In this document: one piece after another, positions 1 through 9,787 of the stretch
Layout: each line of letters begins with the position of its first letter
How positions within the stretch are numbered: the first letter of the stretch is position 1
Source: Astragalus membranaceus
Taxonomy: Eukaryota > Streptophyta > Magnoliopsida > Fabales > Fabaceae
DNA: 64,000 bases
Direction: 5' to 3'
Assembly (NCBI GenBank): GCA_039519185.1
Contig: CM076851.1
Location: forward strand, 36,315,799 to 36,379,798
Notes under the pieces: model-generated
Databases searched by the model: none
Seen by the model: only the letters and a program-made list of their open reading frames with translations
What the model was told of the DNA's origin: nothing
Made by a program: the position numbers and the translations under genes

Positions 1-67
1 ATAGCTCATTCATAGTCGATGTGGGACTTATAACCACTCACACTTGAATTTTCAACATCTCCCCTAT
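1..67. other. Flank of TRIM insertion, unassigned
   Basis: The first 67 bases precede the LTR that starts at 68. They do not continue the LINE reading frame found at 997, so either another repeat lies here or the junction was rearranged. The words 'gatgtgggac' and 'aacatctcccct' recall the ends of plant LTR elements, but this is only a resemblance. Confidence 0.3.
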
Positions 68-472
68 TGTTGGAGTTGATTGAAATTGACATCTTGAAAA
101 AGTCTCACATCGCTTAGTTTTGTGAAGGAAGAGGGAGACCAAGGCTATATAATGGTCTCAAGTTCTTCATTACAAGATGCACCAGTCAGAAATACCTTAA
201 GTTGTATTTGACTTTGTTTTTTTCTCTCTTATACTCTTGTTTTAGAGTGTTGTGAGATGCACTTAAATATTTTGTTTGGAGGGTGTGGGTGTATTGGGGC
301 CATGGGGGTGTTTTTAGAGAAGTCTGTGTGTTGTAATAATTTTCACATAGTGTTATTCTCTGGTTGTCATTTGGCAACGGTTCGTGGTTTTTCTCCGGTT
401 TGGAGTTTTCCACGTTAAATTCTTGTGTTCCAATTGTGCTCATTTTATTTCTCTATGTTGTTTTCCCCAACA
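68..472 (+). repeat. 5' LTR of TRIM-like element
   Basis: This LTR is 405 bp with TG...CA termini. It contains the TATA-like word CTATATAATGG around 145-155. This copy keeps about 155 bp that the 3' LTR has lost, between GTGAAG and GGTGTGGGTG, and the lost piece includes the TATA word. Confidence 0.8.
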
Positions 473-474
473 AC

Positions 475-486
475 TGGTATAAGAGC
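475..486 (+). promoter_or_regulatory. Primer-binding site (initiator Met type)
   Basis: TGGTATAAGAGC lies two bases after the LTR end. It is complementary to the 3' end of plant initiator tRNA-Met except for one base. Confidence 0.75.
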
Positions 487-746
487 TTTTGGTTCGGTGG
501 GGTAAATTTCTTAGTATGCTCTGTGGTTGCAGCTTTGTCCGATCTTCCGCATCATAAAAAAAGTTTGATACTGTGTAAGTGCTATGTCGATGACTTTCGG
601 CATGGATAAAATTCTTGGAGTGGTTTAGCTTCAAGTGAAGTATACTCTCTATGGTAGAGTATGATAGTTCTTTTGAACTATGATTGTCGGTGAAGACAGT
701 GAAAGCGGAAGATGTCTCGTTGATCAATTACAATAAAGGTGGAGAT

Positions 747-996
747 TGTTGGAGTTGATTGAAATTGGCATCTTGAAAAAGTCCCACATCGCTTAGTTTT
801 GTGAAGGGTGTGGGTGTACTGGGGCCATGGGGGTGTTTTTAGAGAAGTACGTGTGTTGTAATAATTTTCACATAGTGTTATTCTCTGGTTGTCATTTGGC
901 AACGGTTCGTAGTTTTTCTCCGGTTTGGAGTTTTCCACGTTAAATTCTTGTGTTCCAATTGTGCTCATTTTATTTCTCTATGTTTTTTCCCCAACA
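747..996 (+). repeat. 3' LTR of TRIM-like element, internally deleted
   Basis: This LTR is 250 bp. It is nearly identical to the 5' LTR apart from an internal deletion of about 155 bp that removes the promoter-like part. The two LTRs are otherwise very similar, which suggests a fairly recent insertion. Confidence 0.8.
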
Positions 997-2630
997 ACAC
1001 CCACCACACTCGGAGAAGAGTTGGAAAGGATGATTAATTCATTTTGACGGGGTTCTAATCGAGGGGGTAGACGAGGAATAAATTGGATGAGGTGGGATAA
1101 GTTGACGGTTTGGAAAGAATATGGAGGTATGGGTTTCTGACACTTCCATGGCTTTAATTTGGCGTTGCTAGGGAAGCAGGTGTGGCATATTGCAACACAC
1201 GTAGATACTATTATTGCTAGAGTGTTCAAAGCTAAATATTTTCCAAATGGTGATTTTATGGGGGCTTGCTTGGGCCACAATCCCAGCTATGTATGGCGTA
1301 GTATCTTCAATTCCCGAGTGGTTGTCAATTTGGGAGCACGATGGAGGATAGGAAATGGTGAGAAGTTTTCGATATGGCGTGATCCTTGGTTGAAGAAGGG
1401 GCGAGACAGCTTTTGTGAAGTCACCAACGGTGAATGGAACTGAAAACTACCGAGTGAAAGACCTGCTGAACGAGATCACGAACAGCTGGAATACGGTGCT
1501 GATTGACCAATTATTTAACTTGGAAGAAGCCACTATTATCAAACAAATGCCACGGTTTAATGTAGTGGAGGAAGATCAGATTTTTTGGTCGAGAAGCAAG
1601 AATGCTCTCTTTGCCGTAAGATCGGCGTACTATGCTATTATGGAAGAGCTTATCGATAGCTCAAATCTTAGAGTTGAGAGGGATTGTTTTCCAGTTGTAA
1701 ATGGTGTGAAAATCAAGCTAGGAGTGTATTACCTCCAAAAATCAAGCTTCTTTTATGGAGGGTAGCTAGGAGTGTATTACCTACAATGAGCAATTTGTTA
1801 AGAAGGCATGTGATGTGTGAAAATCATTGCCCAATGTGTGAAGGAAACCCGGAGAACGAGTGGCACACCTTCTTCGATTGTCATCATGCTGAGGCGATTT
1901 GGGCAGCTAGTGGACTGTTACGCGATGTTAGAAGAGCCATGGCTGAATCAGAAAGCTTCTCCGAATGTTTTTTCAAGCTGCTTCAGACCTTATCAGAAGC
2001 CAACGCGTTAACTTTCGTTTCGATGATTTGGGCGTTATGGCGGAGACGCGATGATAAGGTATGGAACGGTGTACTGCAACCCGTCAATAGTACAGTGAAT
2101 AAGGCATTGGATTTCTTGCATGATTGGAAGCAGGTAAGATCAAGGCAACAAAGTACAACTGCAACTGCGAGTCAGCAACAAGTCGAAGTGAACACTTGGC
2201 AGAAACCAACTGATGGTTGCTATAAATGCAACGTCGATGCTGCCCTCTTTTTGCTGATAACAAGTATGGTGTGGGTTTGTGTGTTCGTGGTCACACATGT
2301 GAGTTCTACAAAGGGAAGACTGTGTGGTTTTACGATAATTCAACACCTCAGGAAGCTGAAGCGATGAGACTTAGACATGCACTACTTTGGCTAGTTGAGT
2401 TGGGACTGACATCGGTATCCATTGAGCTGGATTGTTTACCAGTTGTAAATGGTGTGAAGAATGGCCTACAAACTAATTCCGAGTTTGGTGCTATTATTTC
2501 TCATTGTAGACGTTTTCTTTCTAGTTTTCAAAGCTTTCAGGTTAGCTTCGTTAAGAGACAAGCAAATCTCGCCGCTCATACGCTTGCAAGGACATCAAGA
2601 TTATATGCTAGCTCTATATATGGTTTTTGA
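997..2630 (+). pseudogene. LINE ORF2 C-terminal part: RT end, zf-RVT, RNase H
   Basis: The frame can be followed across several frames. At 1003-1140 the RT tail contains the words GINWMRWDKLTVWKEYGGMGF (in two pieces) and stops at 1051 and 1138. At 1159-1440 is WRIGNGEKFSIWRDPWL, typical of plant L1 proteins. At 1415-1765 and 1684-2240 is the zf-RVT region with CPMCEGNPENEWHTFFDC. At 2226-2630 is RNase H, with AEAMRLRHALLWLVELG, VSIELDC and the C-terminal FVKRQANLAAHTLAR motif, ending in TGA. Frameshifts lie near 1425, 1730 and 2245. In the active family this protein nicks target DNA, reverse-transcribes the RNA and removes the RNA strand. This copy is dead. A foreign patch at 1680-1735 is described under findings. 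Confidence 0.85.
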
Positions 2631-2701
2631 TTTGATTCTGACCTGTATTGGTACTATTATTCATAGCGAAATGACATGAGTTTGTTTTGGTAAAAAAAAA
2701 T
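997..2701 (+). mobile_element. 5'-truncated L1-type LINE, 3' half
   Basis: This is a non-LTR retrotransposon fragment in sense orientation. It runs from the end of the reverse transcriptase through the zf-RVT region and RNase H to a short 3' UTR that ends in an A-run at 2692-2700. Its 5' side is cut by the TRIM at 68-996. No target duplication can be tested because the 5' end is missing. Confidence 0.85.
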
Positions 2702-3452
2702 AAGTATTGATATTATACAGGCACCTCCATTGAAGGAAAAAACACAATGCTTATACAGAGGGGAGCTTACTCAGCTACTACTCTCTATCTCTCTCTACTG
2801 ATTTATCATTACTTTAATAATTAAAATTATTTTTTCCTTAGATTAATAAAAATTGGACATATATAAACTGAATTTGATAAAGCTGTTTTTTTACATAAAA
2901 GGAGATATAGTCGTTGGTTGTTGTACAAGGAATTACTTTTATAATTAATTTTTGAATTATTAGAAATGTTGAGAAGAGAAAAAATTTGTGCAACTAATTT
3001 TATAATTTTCCACATTTAATATTTCACGAATTTGATAATTATGATTTTATATACTATTGTTAAAATGTAATATAAAAATTTTAGTGAAATTCATTTTAGA
3101 AAATCTTTTTTGAGTAGTATATTAAATAATTTTATATAATATAGTGAATTTTATATATTTTTATATATTTTTGATTAGTATATTTTTATATATTAATGAG
3201 TTTTATATAATAAAGTGAAATTCATTAATATAGTGAATTTTATATATTTTTGATTGTACGTATTCATAATTTTTAGTGAAATTCATTTTATATAATCAAA
3301 AATATATTGTAAAATATATTTTTGATCACTATAAAATTTACAATTTTTTGTTTCATAGATTTTAATAGCACTTAGAAGCGCTATTAAAAAGTCCAAAAAA
3401 TGTTACTAAATGTAATGAGAGACTAAAATTGATTAGAAAAAACTTCGGAGAC
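2702..3452. other. AT-rich DNA, no gene recognised
   Basis: The stretch is very AT-rich with short degenerate repeats of the type GTGAAATTCATT and TTTTATATATTTTTGAT between 3080 and 3320. No coding pattern was seen. Confidence 0.5.
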
Positions 3453-3672
3453 TTTTTTTTTTGTTACCGTGTTAAAGTTATTGGTGCGCAGTTTCCATCG
3501 GATTTGCGGGTGACTAATCTAGACTGCGGAACCTGGCTGGCCACGTGTATTCAGCTTTGTCCATCTGTGTGGTTCCCAACCCAACAGAGTTTTTGTAACA
3601 CCCAAGGTTCGAACTCGAGTCCTTGGAGTGGAATCTGACCCCAGTTATCGCTTAGACCAACCCTTGCCGGTA
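3453..3672 (-). mobile_element. tRNA-derived SINE (family 1)
   Basis: Read on the minus strand it starts near 3672 with an A-box-like GGTCTAAGCGATAACTGG. A B-box-like GAGTTCGAACCTTGG lies about 45 bases later, and it ends in an A-run (T-run 3453-3462 on +). Related diverged copies, also on the minus strand, lie at 30706-30900 and 63545-63611. Such elements are transcribed by RNA polymerase III and are moved by LINE enzymes. Confidence 0.6.
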
Positions 3673-4150
3673 CTTGGAAGACTAAAAGTATATGAAATTG
3701 TTTTGAAAAACTAAACACAAAAATTCAAATTTTATAGGGACCAAAAATATATTTAACCATTTTTTGACATCATTTAATTTTTATGACATCAATTAGTTTT
3801 TATTTTAAAAGTAAGGAAATGCAAAAAAATAGCCTTTTTTAGGACAAAACTTATAGTAGTTTCATAAAAAAAACAAAAATGCACAGTTTTTTCACAAAAA
3901 ATATAATTTGTAGTAATTTATATTTGAAATATTTAGGTATTGTCGATCATACCTATGAAATTGTATATAAGGTTTGTTATTTTTAATTTAATAATTGATA
4001 TTATAAATATTACATTTTTTATAAAAAATTATATTTTTGACAAGATATTCAAGATACATATATGAAAAATAATAATATGCGTTGACTAGAATTTGATAGG
4101 TAAACTTAAAAAATTATATTTGTTTTAGGAAAAAACTTAAAAAATACTAT
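3673..4150. other. AT-rich DNA, no gene recognised
   Basis: Only AT-rich sequence was seen, with no frame or terminal motif. Confidence 0.5.
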
Positions 4151-6098
4151 TAAAAACTATGCAATATGATAAAACATGAATTTTCCCCGAATTTGAATGT
4201 AAACTCAATTTATAATTTTCCCTTACGCGAAACCTCTTCTCTTCCTCACAGAAACCCTTCTCTTCCTCACACAAGCGATGCTCCTCTCTTCCTCACTGTA
4301 ACAATAGGTGCTCCATTTTTGAAGGATCTGTCACAAACTCATCATTGTTCAGAATCTTCAAGCTTCTGTCCAGAAATCTTCAAGCTTCTGTCCAGAAATC
4401 ACTTCATTTTCGTTTTCAAATGGTAAGCATCTTCGCTCTCTCTTCCTCTCCCTTCGTTTTTGTTTTCTCCGCTTGAAACCCTAAGTTCGTTTTCGTTCAC
4501 TGTTCAGAAATCTTAGAAACATTGTTCAGAATCTTCAAGCTTCTGTCCAGAAATCATTTCGTTTTTTTTCAAATGGTAAGCATCTTCGCTCTCTCTTCCT
4601 CTCCCTTCATTTTCGTTTTCTCCGCTTGAAACCCTGAGTTCGTTTTCGTTCACTGTGAGTGTTGCTGTATCTTGTTTGTTTCGTTGTTAATTTTGACAAT
4701 AGTTTCTAGTTCAGTTTATTCAGTTTCAAGTTCAGTTTTAATTTTGATTTTGATTACATGATTTTATATAGTTGCTATTTTTGTTTTAATCTTTAGGCTT
4801 CTTTGCTGATTTTGAAGACATGATTTTATACTCCACTGTCATAAAAAATGAAGAAAAGACTTGGAGTAGTAATGCAACTATGCAAGGGTATTGTAAATAT
4901 CTGTTTGTTTATTGTGATTGAAGATTGTGAGAGTGAGTTTTGTTGAATGACAGTGGAGTATCTGGTTAGGGTATTAGGGATCAATAGTTGTTGAAAATTT
5001 AGCATTCCTCAAAATTAGGAAGTTATAGAAACAGTTGAAGATGACATTTGGGGGTTCTTGACTGATTTCATTGTAATTAAACTAGTTTTGGATTGTGATT
5101 CCTTAAGGAAACTTTAATTCTTGTTTTGGATTGTGAGTCCTTAATTAAGGAACTCTGAATTTGTTAATTTGTAGTATTCTTTGAAGGTGTTAAAGTCCTT
5201 AATCATTTCATAATATTGTTTTGTAGTACTATTAAATTATCCAATATTCATAATTTTTCATGCAGGTAAGTTGCAACTGATATTCCAAGTGATTTTTTAG
5301 ATCAAATTGGAGAAGCTAAGTTCCACTTACACAAGGTACCTAGCTATCTATCTATATTTTATTTTGTACCTTTATATCAAGAGGTCCACTATACTAATTT
5401 GTACTGTTAAATTCTTTGTGTGTTTTCTTTTTCTTTTGTTGTGAATTTGAAAGTATCCACTTATATCTAGAAGTGGAAGGCCGAGTAGAGTGATATACGA
5501 ATAGAGCGAACCGGAAATCGCCATTGCTCGGACGGGTCAACCTGGGAAGTTCATTGTCAAACCCGCTTCTCACTCTTGCATCTGCTTCTCGGTATATTAC
5601 TTATTCAATTTCTTGTCTAAGATTAATCATTTGAGTTCCTTCCCTGATCAAAATTATGTTAATATTATTAAATACTAGTAACAATAGTAACATGATTAAA
5701 CACTTGTCTGTTGTGTTTTGTGGGTTGATTTGATTGTTGCACTAGAGCATATTAGTATGTCTTCCTGTTGCACAAGTTCTTTTGCTATAACTATCTTTTT
5801 GGTTGGGAAGAAAAAAGAGGAATAGGTTGGGTGCTAATAATTTGTATCAGTTTTAATATATTTAAGCTTTAGTTATTTGTGGAGTTGTTGTTCATGTTTC
5901 TGTGAAGAATCATGCTATAAAGAAGAACCTTATTAATGAAGCTTTATGTTTACTATGTTGGTTTGATGTGACAGTTTGATGTTGTACATTTATATTTTTA
6001 CTTGTTTTGATTTATGAATTTATTTTTACTATGTTGGTTTGATGTGATAGTTTGATTTTGTTTTAACAATACTTTGTCGATTATTTTGGAGCGTAGCC
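4151..6098 (+). other. Probable untranslated leader region of CACTA-A
   Basis: The stretch is pyrimidine-rich at 4220-4650 (TCTTCCTCAC, CTCTCTCTTCC, CCGCTTGAAACCCT), as in plant 5' UTRs. It then has intron-like AT-rich sequence with GGTAAGC donor words and several pyrimidine tracts before the transposase ATG at 6099. The same layout precedes the TnpD gene of CACTA-F. I could not locate a CACTA terminus on the left, so the element limit is unknown. Confidence 0.45.
4345..4655 (+). repeat. Tandem duplication of a leader exon with splice donor
   Basis: Two copies of a unit (4345-4503 and 4521-4655, offset about 176 bp) both hold TTGTTCAGAATCTTCAAGCT, AAATGGTAAGCATCTTCGC and TCCGCTTGAAACCCT. The first copy also repeats a 20-bp piece, CTTCAAGCTTCTGTCCAGAA. 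Each unit carries the same candidate donor, ATG/GTAAGC. Confidence 0.8.
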
Positions 6099-7200
6099 AT
6101 GGATCGTAGTTGGATGCAAAGTAATCGTTTGAGTGATGAGTATGCGAAAGGAGTCAAAGAGTTTTTAATTTTTGCTCAAGCAAATCTTCCCAAAACTGAT
6201 GTAACTTATTCCTGCCGTTGTTGTAATTGTGTGAATCGGGCTCCACAACCACCAAGTGTAATACGGGACCATCTCTTTGTTTATGGGATCTTACCCAGTT
6301 ATACCACATGGATATGGCATGGTGAATCAACCGGCAACCCAAGTGTGTCCAAAAGTGAGAAAGTCGATGAAGATATGGATGATCGAATGGAGGACATGAT
6401 ACGTGACATTGGTCCTGAATCTTTTAAGCGAGCGCATGAATATGATACTTTGTGCAAAGACAAAGATCAACCTCTGTATTTGGGTTGCACAAAATACACA
6501 CGGTTGTCTGCTTCGTTAAAATTGATCAATCTGAAGGCGATACATGGGTGGGCTAATAAGGGCTTCACTGAATTGCTTGAGCTCTTGGAAGACATGCTTC
6601 CCATAGGTAACACACTGTCAAAACGTACGTATGATGCGAAGAAGATATTGTGTCCGATGGGTGTGGAGTATAAGAAAATACGTGCATGTCCCAATGACTG
6701 CATATTATATCGGAAAGACTTTGAGAATTTTCATAAGTGTCCTACGTGTAATTGGTCGCGCTACAAAGTGAAGTCGGGTGAATCTAGTTGTGACGACAAC
6801 AGCACAAAGGGTTCCCCTGCAAAGATTTTATGGTATCTTCCAATAATACCTAGGTTCAAACGCTTGTTTGCTAATGCAAATGACGCGAAGAGCATTAGAT
6901 GGCATGCAGATGAGAGGAAATGTGGCGGACAGCTTCGCCATCCGGCTGATTCTTTGCAATGGAAGAAAGTTGATAATTTGTATCCAGATTTTGGCGTTGA
7001 GTCAAGAAATCTTAGGCTTGCACTTGCTTCAGATGGTATGAATCCATATCGCAACTTAAGTACGAATCATAGCTCGTGGCCTGTTCTCCTTATAATTTAC
7101 AACCTATCTCCATGGTTGTGCATGAAGCGCAAATATGTGATGTTATCCATGATGATTTCTGGTCCGAAACAACCAGGTAATGACATAGATGTTTACCTTC
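6099..7200 (+). pseudogene. CACTA-A TnpD-type transposase, truncated
   Basis: The 367-codon frame starts MDRSWMQ, the usual start of plant En/Spm TnpD proteins. Residues 1-80 resemble the transposase-associated domain (CRCCNCVN, DHLFVYGILPSYTTWIWHGE). Residues 130-367 match the Transposase_21 family: NTLSKRTYDAKKIL, ACPNDCILYRKDFENFHKCP, RWHADERKCGGQLRHPADSLQW, NLRLALASDGMNPY and SGPKQPGNDIDVYL. Full-length members run on for several hundred residues. This one stops where a second CACTA element starts at 7201, after which the frame reads into that element's terminal repeats for 68 residues. No downstream part was found, so later loss must be assumed. Up to the break the frame is open, with no stop. 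In an intact element the protein would cut the transposon ends together with TnpA. Confidence 0.88.
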
Positions 7201-7462
7201 ACTACAAGAAAAATTGGACTTTTCGGCGGGCAAAATCCGCCGGAAAAGCCAAAAATCCGCCGAAAATGTGGACTTTTCGGCTGATTTTTGGCGCTGGTAC
7301 CCAGCTCGCAGCAAACGGTTTCCGGCGGATTTCGTGGCGCCGAAACATCCGCCGGAAATTTCCAGCGGATAATCCGTCGGAAAATCCAAAAAAAAAAATC
7401 GCATGAGTTTATCCGCCAGAAAGTCCACAAATTCGCCGGAAAGTCCACAAATCCGCCGGAAA
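7201..7462. repeat. CACTA-B terminal repeat and subterminal array
   Basis: The stretch starts with CACTACAAGAAAAA and carries about a dozen copies of TCCGCCGGAAA or its complement TTTCCGGCGGA in both orientations. Such arrays are the binding sites of TnpA proteins in En/Spm elements. It is much richer in CpG than its surroundings. Confidence 0.85.
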
Positions 7463-7756
7463 AACCGTTTTTTTTTTTAAAATTAATTATTTTTAAAAAA
7501 TAAATATTATTTTTTTAAAAATCATTTTATTTAAAAAATTAATATTATTTTATTAAAAACTTTAATTAATTATTTTATTAAAAACTTTAATTATTGATAA
7601 AAAATAAAATTTAATATTTAATTAATTTACTATTTAAAAAAATAAAAATTAGGAATGAAAATTAATAATAAATTTAAATAAATATCCATACAACAAAAAA
7701 AATATCCATACAATAAAAAAAAAATTCATACAACAAAATAAAATAATCCAAAGCTA
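7463..7756. other. AT-rich 3' region of CACTA-B
   Basis: A/T homopolymers and TTAATTATT-type words lie between the subterminal array and the TnpA stop. An equivalent region is absent from the right end of CACTA-C. Confidence 0.5.
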
Positions 7757-8780
7757 CTAGGGTGGCTGCTGGTCTATGTAATCACCATGATAATAGGTAT
7801 CATCAGATGCAAGAAAAGCACTAATCGCATCGATATTAAGATCGATGTGGGGCTGCTGGGGTGACCGCCGCTGGGGGTGCTGGTTTGGCTGGTGGGGTGA
7901 CTGCTCCTGGTATGGCTGTAGGTATGGCTGAGGTGCATACTGCTGGGAATACTGGGGTGCATACTGCTGCTGAGGCCATTACTGAAATGCACCGCCGTAA
8001 TGCTGCTGCGGCTGCTGCGGCAGGTAGGATGGCATATGTGATGAGAATGGCCTCGAGTGCTGAGACATCAGCTGATCTTGCAAAAACTTAAAGCGCTCCT
8101 CATTTAGCCTAGCCTGCTCCGCAGATAACCTAGCCTGCTCCGCAGCTACCCTAGCCTGCTCCTCCATGCGCTCCTCAACTATCCTGGCTTTCTCCCGAAG
8201 CGCTTGCACTTCCCGGTCATTTTGCTCCTGCCGCTTGGCAAACTGACGCTGGGCCTCGCTCAGTTGCTGCGTCAATTGCGTAACAACATTCAACTCACCA
8301 GCATTGGGAACATAAGAGCGACCAGTACTCGAGGATCCAGAATGTGAAGCTGATAGACTCGAAATAATGCTTGTTCGGAAAGCAGCCGGTCCAATACCAC
8401 CTGATCCTACCATACAGTTACTCTTTTGGGGACCAACTGCTCTCTCCCAAATATCAGGAGCTACTCTAGCCTCCTCCACTGGATCGTTATTAGCTGCCCC
8501 ACTGCTCTGTTGTGACTCATGGTACTCAGCCAGCCCACCCTGGTAGCTCTCCTGAAAAAAATAACCCAACAAATAAATAACTATAGCAAAAGTAGTTTTA
8601 ATATAATATTCCTCGCCCGATATAAAGATTAATATAAATAATAAACATTAATATATAATTGTAAAAGTAGTTTTACCTGAATATTCCTCGCCCGATCTGT
8701 AGCAAACTCACCAGTGTCCTCCCGCATATGCATGTAGCGATGCAACTCAGGCAAAGTGATTGTCCTTTGTTCCCTCGCCT

Positions 8781-8856
<76 letters not shown>

Positions 8857-9787
8857 TACATATTATTAATTAATACACATGAAAATGACTAGTTAATTAT
8901 AATTAATTAATTAATCAAGTAATAAAGTAATAAATTTACCAAACGCATCTGATGCGTTGCAGTATTAACACTCCCCCCTGTGTGTGCAGCCACCTTTTTC
9001 AGAAGCACGGTTCTTCTTGGCTTTCTCACAATAATTCCTAAATTCTGGTGTCTGCCAGTACTCCTTTAACCCAGCCCAAGTTGAGTCTCCCATATAAGAT
9101 GGCTTCGCATTCTTACTGCGCGCCTCCCGCGGTAATTCAGAATAGCGATGGGAACTTCTCTTATGGAACACTCTGTCAACTTCTCTTTGCTACTCTGGTA
9201 ACCATGTACATTTTTCCTATTTAAGAAATTTACAATAATGTTGTTAATTATAAGACAAATTAATTAATCAAGTCAATAAGATAATACACCAAATTAATTA
9301 TTTCGTAGAACAACTTACCAAAAATGATTTTAACATCCTCTTAATTGCCTCTTCATCTTTTCTAACAGTCGTCCAATTCTTCTAGCTGCTGGTGAAATTC
9401 TCCTTGATTGTTTTTGTGATGGCGGTAGCTGTAGCCTTCGAAGGAAGAAACCTGCATTAAAAAAAGATGAATTTTATTACACCAAATTATATAAGTTATA
9501 TAAAAGGCAACAAAAATAAATTAATAAATAATAATATATATACTTACGAATCGCCAGCAGTCTCCAATATGATACGCCCATCAGTTATATACCTCACCAC
9601 CTCACGGTCAACAGTGAATGTGTGTACCCCATCTGCATCAACATCTGTCAGGGCTAAGCCCTCAGTACCAGCAGGAATCACTGGGTCCCCTGCAGTACTA
9701 GTACTAGCACCCTCAGACCCAGGTGGTGGCAAATATCTGCCACCAGAAACAACAACATGAGCAGGCTGAACACGACACCCTAGGCGA
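7757..9787 (-). pseudogene. CACTA-B TnpA-like gene (Ptta/En/Spm type), broken
   Basis: Five exons read on the minus strand by GT-AG signals and comparison with CACTA-C: 9787-9548, 9451-9319, 9216-8940, 8781-8677 and 8551-7757. The product resembles the plant Ptta/En/Spm transposase family. The core in exon 3 has VFHKRSSHRYSEL, KPSYMGDSTWAGLKEYW and NYCEKAKKNRASEKGG. Exon 5 gives a coiled coil (EEQARVAAEQARLSAEQARL) and a Gln/Pro/Tyr-rich tail. TnpA proteins bind subterminal repeats. Lesions seen: TAG for Trp in exon 2 (S-stop-KNW), TAG in exon 3 (E-stop-QREVDRVFHK), TAA for Gln at 7979-7981, and a 6-base G run that throws the frame after KGG. The 5' end is lost at 9787. Downstream the stop at 7757 is well before the terminal array, unlike in CACTA-C. 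Confidence 0.85.
8783..8850. repeat. (TA)n microsatellite at a splice acceptor
   Basis: About 34 TA units run straight into the acceptor TATATAG of exon 4 on the minus strand. The same intron of CACTA-C ends in a (TA)n tract as well (44399-44467). Confidence 0.95.

Larger units (their letters stand above)
68..996 (+). mobile_element. TRIM-like non-autonomous Ty1/copia-type LTR element
   Basis: Two direct LTRs (68-472 and 747-996) flank a 274-bp internal region with no coding capacity. Both LTRs start TGTTGGAGTTGATTG and end CCCCAACA. Two bases after the 5' LTR lies TGGTATAAGAGC, one mismatch from the initiator-Met primer-binding site TGGTATCAGAGC that is typical of plant copia elements. A purine tract, AAAGGTGGAGAT, directly precedes the 3' LTR. 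The element is under 1 kb, as in TRIMs, and would need proteins in trans. It interrupts the LINE frame that resumes at 997. No 5-bp target duplication is visible (CCTAT on the left, ACACC on the right), so an edge has been altered or the element formed by recombination. Confidence 0.8.
7201..9787 (-). mobile_element. CACTA-B, reversed and truncated En/Spm element
   Basis: The terminus CACTACAAGAAAAA lies exactly at 7201 and is followed by an array of TCCGCCGGAAA-type repeats. A TnpA-like gene runs on the minus strand from 9787 to 7757. The TnpD gene and the other terminus are missing. At 9787 homology to the paralogue CACTA-C stops abruptly at CGCCTAGGG and gypsy sequence starts. The element landed in the transposase gene of CACTA-A. 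Confidence 0.85.

Noticed and set aside
7197..7406. C-terminal 68 residues of the 435-codon frame from 6099
   Set aside because: They are translation of the CACTA-B terminal array, not part of the CACTA-A transposase.
7090..7448. Two minus-strand ORFs of about 100 codons
   Set aside because: They are frames through the same terminal array and the reverse of transposase coding sequence.
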